This document shows, in pieces, positions 6,577 to 11,024 of a stretch of 11,024 nt of DNA. The notes beneath the pieces were generated by a model. It saw only the letters and a list, made by a program, of their open reading frames with translations, searched no databases and was not told where the DNA came from. Origin of the DNA: an uncultured Chloroflexota bacterium (GTDB lineage: Bacteria > Chloroflexota > Anaerolineae > Aggregatilineales > Phototrophicaceae); contig CALJKV010000067.1 in NCBI GenBank assembly GCA_937974245.1, positions 1 to 11,024 of the forward strand, given 5' to 3'. Each line of letters starts with the position of its first letter. Position 1 is the stretch's first letter. A program made the translations under genes and the position numbers.

Positions 6577-7449
6577 ATGACGACACCAGACACCATCCGT
6601 TTCGGCACTGTCGGCTCACCACAGACAACGCCGGGCAGCGGCACGCCCGCCGCGATTGCCCATATCCGCCAGCTTGGGCTGGATCACCTCGAAATCGCCT
6701 GGGTACAGAGCGTGCGCGTCAGCGATGAAACCTGCGCGACCATCAAAGCCGCCTCCGAGCAGCACAACGTCAGCCTGAGTATCCACGCCCCTTATTATAT
6801 TAACCTGAACAGCCAGACAACGGAACTGATGGCGAAAAGTGATGAGCGCCTGTTGGCCGCTGCCCGCAAAGGTTACCTAGCCGGAGCGTATGACATTATC
6901 TTTCATCCTGGCAGTTATCACCAGCAGCCCCCTGAAAAGGTTTACGAGCGGGCAAAGGAAAAGTTGCTGGAAATCACCGGGATTCTGAAGGAAGAAGGGG
7001 TCAAGGTGCGGCTGCGCCCGGAGACGATGGGTAAGTCGGCCATGTTTGGCGGCCTGGATGAAGTTCTGCAACTCAGCCGGGATGTGCCGGGAGTCGCGCC
7101 CTGTATAGATTGGGCGCACCTGCACGCCCGTACCGGGGATGGCACCTTCAACACCTACGAGGAGTTCGCCGCCGCCCTGGGGAAAGTGCGGACGATCCTG
7201 GGCGAGGACGGGCTGAAGACGCTCCACTTCCACATGAGCGGCATCGAATACACCCCCAAAGGGGAGAAAAACCACGTCCCGCTCAACGAGGCCGACATCC
7301 GCTACCGTGACCTGCTGCAAGCCTGGGTGGATTACGGCGTGGCGGGGACGTGCGCCGTCGAAGCGCCGGAGCCGTTCCACACCGCCGACGCGCTGGTAAT
7401 CCAGGCCACCTTTCGTCGGCTGACGGAACTCAAGGCGGAAGCGGAATAG
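6577..7449 (+). CDS. Endonuclease IV-like TIM-barrel protein
   Basis: A 290-residue protein of the AP endonuclease 2 (xylose isomerase-like) TIM-barrel fold. Motifs follow the order of endonuclease IV metal ligands: SIHAPYYINL with His70, IIFHPGS with His110, RPETMGK with Glu149, CIDWAH with Asp178 and His181, LHFHMSG with His217, NHVPL with His233 and VEAPEP with Glu262. In classical endonuclease IV the late motif is Asp-x-His; here the Asp position is Lys231, so one zinc ligand seems lost or replaced. The protein may be a divergent AP endonuclease or another metal-dependent isomerase or hydrolase. Start ATG 6577 is preceded by AAAGGA at 6557-6562, with a rather long 14-base spacer. The gene ends 7 bases from the convergent PLP-enzyme gene. 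The fold assignment is firm; AP endonuclease activity is uncertain. Confidence 0.8.
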   Translation: MTTPDTIRFGTVGSPQTTPGSGTPAAIAHIRQLGLDHLEIAWVQSVRVSDETCATIKAASEQHNVSLSIHAPYYINLNSQTTELMAKSDERLLAAARKGYLAGAYDIIFHPGSYHQQPPEKVYERAKEKLLEITGILKEEGVKVRLRPETMGKSAMFGGLDEVLQLSRDVPGVAPCIDWAHLHARTGDGTFNTYEEFAAALGKVRTILGEDGLKTLHFHMSGIEYTPKGEKNHVPLNEADIRYRDLLQAWVDYGVAGTCAVEAPEPFHTADALVIQATFRRLTELKAEAE

Positions 7450-7456
7450 TCGGATT

Positions 7457-8668
7457 CTACGTCACGAAGTCGCGCCCCAGAAGATGCCGCCGGTAGCTGC
7501 CGTCCGCCAGAATCGCCCTGATCGTTTCGATGGTCTGGCGGATTTCGTCGTCGGTGTTGTAAAAGTGCGGCGCGACGCGGATTCCCGCCCCTTCCCGGTA
7601 GTCAATGACGATGTTCCGCGCCAGCAGTTCGCGCGAGACGGCGTAAGCCTCCGGTGGCCGGATCGTCACTGTCCCGGCTCGCTGCTCCGGCTGGCGGGGG
7701 GAAACGATCTCGTAGCCCTGCGCCTCAGCCAGTTCGATCAGCAGCGCCGTCTGCCGCATGGATTTGGCGCGGATAGCTTCCACGCCTACCTGATTGATAA
7801 TGTCTACGCCCGGCTGGATGGCGTAGAGCGACGCGACTCCTGGCGTGCCGTTCATCAGGCGGTAGGCGTCCTCGCGCAGCGTGAAGTTCTCCAGGTCGAA
7901 AGCGAACGGCTGCTGGCCCGCGAACCAGCCGGTGACTTTGGGGCGCAGCGTCGCCAGTAAATCCGGGCGCACGTACATGAACACCCCGCCCGGCCCGCCG
8001 CACAGCCACTTGAGCGTCCCGCCCACATAGAAATCCACGCCCAGCGCGGCCACATCCACCGGAATCACCCCGGCACTGTGGTAGCCGTTGAAAACCACCT
8101 GCGCCCCGACACGGTGCGCCTTATCGACAATCGCCGCCGCCGGCAGGATATAGGCGCTCTTGAACAGCACATGCGACAGACTCACCAGCCGCGTGCGTTC
8201 GTCTATCGCGTCCAGCAGTTCGTCCGTGTCTATGGAGATGCCATCCAGGGTGCGGACGGTCTGAATCGTCATGTGGTCTGGCAGCCATTCGCGCAGCACG
8301 TAGACATCCGACGGGAAATCCATATCGCTGATAATGACCTTGTTTCGCCGGGTATCGCTGAAATCCAGCGCCGAGAACAGGATGCTGTTGGCGATGCTGG
8401 CGTTCTGGTGGATGAGGACGCTGCCGGGGGGCGCACCGATCAGCGGGGCGATTTTATCTCCCACCGCGCCGTTCAAATCCCACCATGTCGGGTTATCGCC
8501 ATAGGGTTTGCCCCAGGCGCTCACGCCCAACGCGCCCCAGGTATCGGCATACGCGGCCAGGCTGTCATAGACGCCGCGCGGCATCGCCCCCAGCGAATTG
8601 CTGATGAGGTAGATGCATTTTTCAAGGATGGGGAACTCGCCCCGCCAGCGTAAGAGAGAATCGGTCAT
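7457..8668 (-). CDS. Kynureninase/class V aminotransferase-like PLP enzyme
   Basis: A 403-residue fold-type I PLP enzyme. Visible family motifs are SNSLGAMPRG (23-32, as in kynureninases), HQNASIANS (88-96, cofactor phosphate region), FNGYHSAG (193-200), GGTLKWLCGGPGG (216-228) with probable Schiff-base Lys220, and GIRVAPHFYN (362-371), whose Arg364 probably binds the substrate carboxylate. The Asp that normally contacts the PLP pyridine nitrogen is Asn194 here, at the start of the FNGYHSAG motif. ATG 8668 is preferred over GTG 8671 because AAAGG lies seven bases before it. No kyn pathway gene is adjacent, so kynurenine is not supported as substrate; a desulfurase, lyase or aminotransferase role is equally possible. 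An extended -10 element lies at 8700-8708. The gene borders the AT-rich defence segment but is itself GC-rich. Confidence 0.8.
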   Translation of the reverse strand: MTDSLLRWRGEFPILEKCIYLISNSLGAMPRGVYDSLAAYADTWGALGVSAWGKPYGDNPTWWDLNGAVGDKIAPLIGAPPGSVLIHQNASIANSILFSALDFSDTRRNKVIISDMDFPSDVYVLREWLPDHMTIQTVRTLDGISIDTDELLDAIDERTRLVSLSHVLFKSAYILPAAAIVDKAHRVGAQVVFNGYHSAGVIPVDVAALGVDFYVGGTLKWLCGGPGGVFMYVRPDLLATLRPKVTGWFAGQQPFAFDLENFTLREDAYRLMNGTPGVASLYAIQPGVDIINQVGVEAIRAKSMRQTALLIELAEAQGYEIVSPRQPEQRAGTVTIRPPEAYAVSRELLARNIVIDYREGAGIRVAPHFYNTDDEIRQTIETIRAILADGSYRRHLLGRDFVT

Positions 8669-8699
8669 CACAACGCCTTTGCTCGTGAATTTTCGGGGG

Positions 8700-8708
8700 A
8701 TTTTAGCA
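8700..8708 (-). promoter_or_regulatory. Candidate extended -10 promoter for the PLP-enzyme gene
   Basis: On the minus strand the bases read TGCTAAAAT, an extended -10 element. The predicted start is near 8693, giving a short leader of about 25 bases that contains the AAAGG ribosome binding site. No good -35 is visible; the upstream bases are a run of C on this strand. Confidence 0.45.
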
Positions 8709-8777
8709 CGGATTCGAGGGGTGGGGGGAGATCATGGAACCATAATATATCCTATCTAGCTGCCTGACTTTCGCATG

Positions 8778-8804
8778 TGCCATTTTAATGATAATATTTT
8801 GGCA
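8778..8804. repeat. Inverted repeat flanking the SIR2-STAND promoter
   Basis: TGCCA at 8778-8782 and TGGCA at 8800-8804 form an inverted repeat with a 17-base spacer. The spacer holds the candidate extended -10 at 8789-8797. A symmetric site around a -10 element would suit an operator, but five-base arms are short and may be chance. Confidence 0.3.
8789..8797 (+). promoter_or_regulatory. Candidate extended -10 promoter for the SIR2-STAND gene
   Basis: TGATAATAT fits the extended -10 pattern. Initiation near 8804 would give a leader of about 84 bases. No clear -35 is seen. The region is AT-rich, so chance matches are likelier than elsewhere in the window; another AT-rich hexamer, TATTAT, lies at 8845-8850. 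Confidence 0.35.
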
Positions 8805-8887
8805 TTGAGAAAAGACGCAATAAATGATTTTTTATGCATAGACATATTATTTTCAGCTCGATATCAATGATACATGTAGGTGATGAC

Positions 8888-11024
8888 ATGGTTAATATCC
8901 CACTACCCCTAAAACATGCGATTGAAAATGGTGAGTGTGTTCTATTTCTAGGTGCTGGAGTTGGCTTTAACCTTACTAATGAAGATGGCAACAACGCTCC
9001 TACTGCTATTCAGCTCGCTCGTGAATTAGCAGATCATATAGGCATGGACTCAAAAAAAGATCTTGATCTTAAGAAAATAGCAAAACTCGTAGAAATGCGT
9101 CTTGGAAGGAGAGATTTGGAGACTTTTTTGCGTAAGCGACTCAGCAACCTTGAGCCTGATAATGCATATAAGTGGTTGTTCACATGTCGATGGAGAGCAA
9201 TATTTACAACAAATTATGATAACAGCATTGAGCATTCATATAAATTAATATCAGAACCTTTGCAGAATCCCATTATTATAAGATCCACAAGCAATATTAT
9301 AAACTACGACTTACGACTTGATGTTCCTGTATTTTATCTACACGGGGCATTACATGGAGACTTTAGTTCACCTATAGTCATTACAGATGATGATTATGTA
9401 CAGTTTAGAAAACCCCGCCAAATGTTATTTGAACTTCTCAAAAAAGAATTTGTAACTTCAACTATTTTATATGTTGGATACTCAAATAGTGATCCTAATT
9501 GGGATTTAGTGTTATCAGAGATAACTGAGGAATTTGGCAAATCCAACATGCCACGAGCCTACAGAATCGCACCAGGCACCGAACCTGTAGATCAAGAATT
9601 ACTTCAATATAAAAATATTGAAACAATAGATGCAACATTAGATGAATTTTACGAGGCAGCTTCTGAAATTCTGGTTAATGTTGTAAATGATAAATTAGAT
9701 AGCCTTCGTAATCAGGTACCAACTGACCTGTTGTCAGTTTTTGAAAAGAATCCAGCACCTGTAGCTAGATTGCTTACTTCCTGGACTTACGTCAACCAGG
9801 CTCCCTTTCAGATTGATCCCAACCTTCAAGATTATCTTGACGGGAACAAGCCTAATTGGGGGCTTATTGCTTCTGGATTGACATTTGCTAGAGATGTGGA
9901 AGATGAAGTCATTAACGAATTGTTAGATTATGCGACCAACCCAATTGAAAAACCGTCGGTTAAAATTATCCTTGCACCTGCTGGTTATGGTGTAACGACT
10001 CTACTAATGATACTTGCTGTTAGATTAGTAAAAGAACAGGCCGGCTCAGTTTTCATGTTAAAAGACGCACAAAAGATTTATGAAGGAGATGTTGACTTTA
10101 TAACTTCTTTATCTGAAAATCGACCATTTTTAATTATTGATAATGCAATAGATAACGCCAACATTATCAATATTATTATATCAAGATATGAGCAAAACAA
10201 GAAACCTATCTTGTTTTTGTTGGGAGCAAGATTAAATGAATGGCGACAGGCGAATAGAACACCTCTGGGAGCAGAATTTCAGATAGAAGCTTTGAGTGAT
10301 CCAGAAATTCAGCGACTACTCAATTATCTAGAAGAACATTCAAAACTTAATTTACTTGCTGACCTCGACCCTGAAATGCGTTTTTCAGTAGTAAAAAATA
10401 AGCACCAGAAAGAGCTTCTAGTGGCTATGAAAGAATCAACAGAGGGACGCAGTTTTGATGCAATCATAGAGGATGAGTTTAGAGGGATTGCTGATTCTAT
10501 CGCTCAAAGGCTTTATCTGGTTATATGCTGCTTTTATCAGTATGGTACATATATTCGCACAGGATTGATTTCGGATATTTTAGAAGTACCAGAAGCACAG
10601 CTATATGAGAATACCAATAAATCAGTCGAGGGAGTCATTGTATACGAGACTCTAAATGAAAGCAGAGGTATATATTTAGCCAGAGCAAGACACCGCACAA
10701 TCGCGAGAATCGTTTGGGAGCGGTGTGGTACGTTGGGAGACCGGGAAAAAATACTTCAGTCAGCTATTAACTCACTAAATCTAAGATATAGCGTCGATAA
10801 GTCGGCTTTCGAAGACTTTGTTCGCTCTGATAGGATGATTAGTGATATCACAAGCCTAGATGGTCGAATTCGCTTTTTTGATATGGCATCACGACAAGAT
10901 CCTCGAAACCCATATGTGAAACAACATTACGCACGTATGTTTTTGCGTTCCGGCAAACCCGATTCTGCCCTAAGAAGCCATTTGAAAAGTAGCGGCAGCC
11001 AGAATAAACTGAGGGAATGGACAG
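8888..11024 (+). CDS. SIR2-STAND NTPase defence protein, 3' partial
   Basis: The frame runs from ATG 8888 to the window end without a stop: 712 residues, C-terminus missing. AGGTGA at 8878-8883 supports this start; in-frame ATGs at 8834 and 8867 lack such sites, and a TGA at 8825-8827 closes the frame. Residues about 12-265 are a SIR2-like domain: CVLFLGAGVG (17-26), FTTNYD (106-111), FYLHG with probable catalytic His152, and YVGYSNSDPNW (195-205). Such domains usually degrade NAD+ in defence proteins. Residues about 350-540 form a P-loop domain with LAPAGYGVTTLL (362-373), FLIIDNA as Walker B (414-420) and GARLNEW (446-452). The Walker A Lys is Val369. Residues after about 675 (NPYVKQHYARMFLRSGKPDS) look like the start of TPR-type repeats, the likely sensor. 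The layout matches Avs/SIR2-STAND-type anti-phage proteins that trigger NAD+ loss on infection. The trigger is unknown. Confidence 0.85.
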   Translation, partial: MVNIPLPLKHAIENGECVLFLGAGVGFNLTNEDGNNAPTAIQLARELADHIGMDSKKDLDLKKIAKLVEMRLGRRDLETFLRKRLSNLEPDNAYKWLFTCRWRAIFTTNYDNSIEHSYKLISEPLQNPIIIRSTSNIINYDLRLDVPVFYLHGALHGDFSSPIVITDDDYVQFRKPRQMLFELLKKEFVTSTILYVGYSNSDPNWDLVLSEITEEFGKSNMPRAYRIAPGTEPVDQELLQYKNIETIDATLDEFYEAASEILVNVVNDKLDSLRNQVPTDLLSVFEKNPAPVARLLTSWTYVNQAPFQIDPNLQDYLDGNKPNWGLIASGLTFARDVEDEVINELLDYATNPIEKPSVKIILAPAGYGVTTLLMILAVRLVKEQAGSVFMLKDAQKIYEGDVDFITSLSENRPFLIIDNAIDNANIINIIISRYEQNKKPILFLLGARLNEWRQANRTPLGAEFQIEALSDPEIQRLLNYLEEHSKLNLLADLDPEMRFSVVKNKHQKELLVAMKESTEGRSFDAIIEDEFRGIADSIAQRLYLVICCFYQYGTYIRTGLISDILEVPEAQLYENTNKSVEGVIVYETLNESRGIYLARARHRTIARIVWERCGTLGDREKILQSAINSLNLRYSVDKSAFEDFVRSDRMISDITSLDGRIRFFDMASRQDPRNPYVKQHYARMFLRSGKPDSALRSHLKSSGSQNKLREWT

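Larger units (their letters stand above)
8735..11024. other. AT-rich segment, probable acquired defence island edge
   Basis: Base composition changes sharply after the GC-rich run ending near 8732. Counted 60-base lines fall from 67% GC (line at 1) to 40, 27 and 33% GC (lines at 9001, 10081 and 10741). The change coincides with a SIR2-STAND defence-type gene. No tRNA gene, integrase, direct repeat or insertion-sequence end is visible at the junction, so the means of entry is not shown. Confidence 0.6.

Noticed and set aside
6260..6580. 106-residue plus-strand open frame leading into the TIM-barrel gene
   Set aside because: It overlaps the start of the divergent protease gene, has no ribosome binding site, and its composition is that of translated noncoding sequence.
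7484..8653. Plus-strand frames of 158 and 191 residues opposite the PLP enzyme
   Set aside because: Antisense shadows of a well-supported PLP enzyme; no motifs.
8700..8890. Integration site or insertion-sequence end at the composition boundary
   Set aside because: I saw no tRNA end, no matched direct repeats and no transposase or integrase in the window, so only the composition shift is reported.

Overview
The window looks like bacterial chromosome from a GC-rich host, most likely a member of the Chloroflexota (Anaerolineae-like). The phylum is an inference: it rests on the style of the acidic Trp-motif/TPR proteins (PDWL/PEWL motifs) next to common housekeeping genes. No rRNA or marker gene here settles it. 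From about 1 to 8700 the DNA is GC-rich. From about 8735 to the end it is clearly AT-rich, which suggests an acquired segment.

Layout. (1) 1-2679, plus strand: the 3' part of a very acidic protein made of at least 18 tandem repeats of 35-40 residues, each with two tryptophan motifs. (2) 2845-4998, plus strand: a 717-residue protein with the same kind of Trp motifs, a Pro/Ala linker and a C-terminal TPR. (3) 4999-5143: a compact, highly structured leader before ndk. (4) 5144-5599: ndk, nucleoside diphosphate kinase, starting at TTG. (5) 5647-6363, minus strand: an M50B-like membrane metalloprotease, convergent with ndk. (6) 6577-7449, plus strand: an endonuclease IV-like TIM-barrel protein. 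(7) 7457-8668, minus strand: a kynureninase/class V aminotransferase-like PLP enzyme, convergent with the TIM-barrel gene at a 7-base gap. (8) 8888 to the window end, plus strand: a SIR2-STAND protein of anti-phage type, cut by the window edge.

How the parts relate. The first two genes share a tryptophan short-motif vocabulary and probably belong to one cytoplasmic scaffold or adaptor system of unknown function. ndk, the protease, the TIM-barrel protein and the PLP enzyme look like unrelated chromosomal genes with their own signals. Four intergenic regions carry an extended -10 element of the form TGnTAnnAT. The SIR2-STAND gene is probably the first gene of a defence island. Its Walker A lysine is replaced by valine, which is unusual for an ATP-dependent sensor. 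The best candidates for something undescribed are the Trp-motif repeat system, the ndk leader RNA and the Walker-A-altered SIR2-STAND protein.
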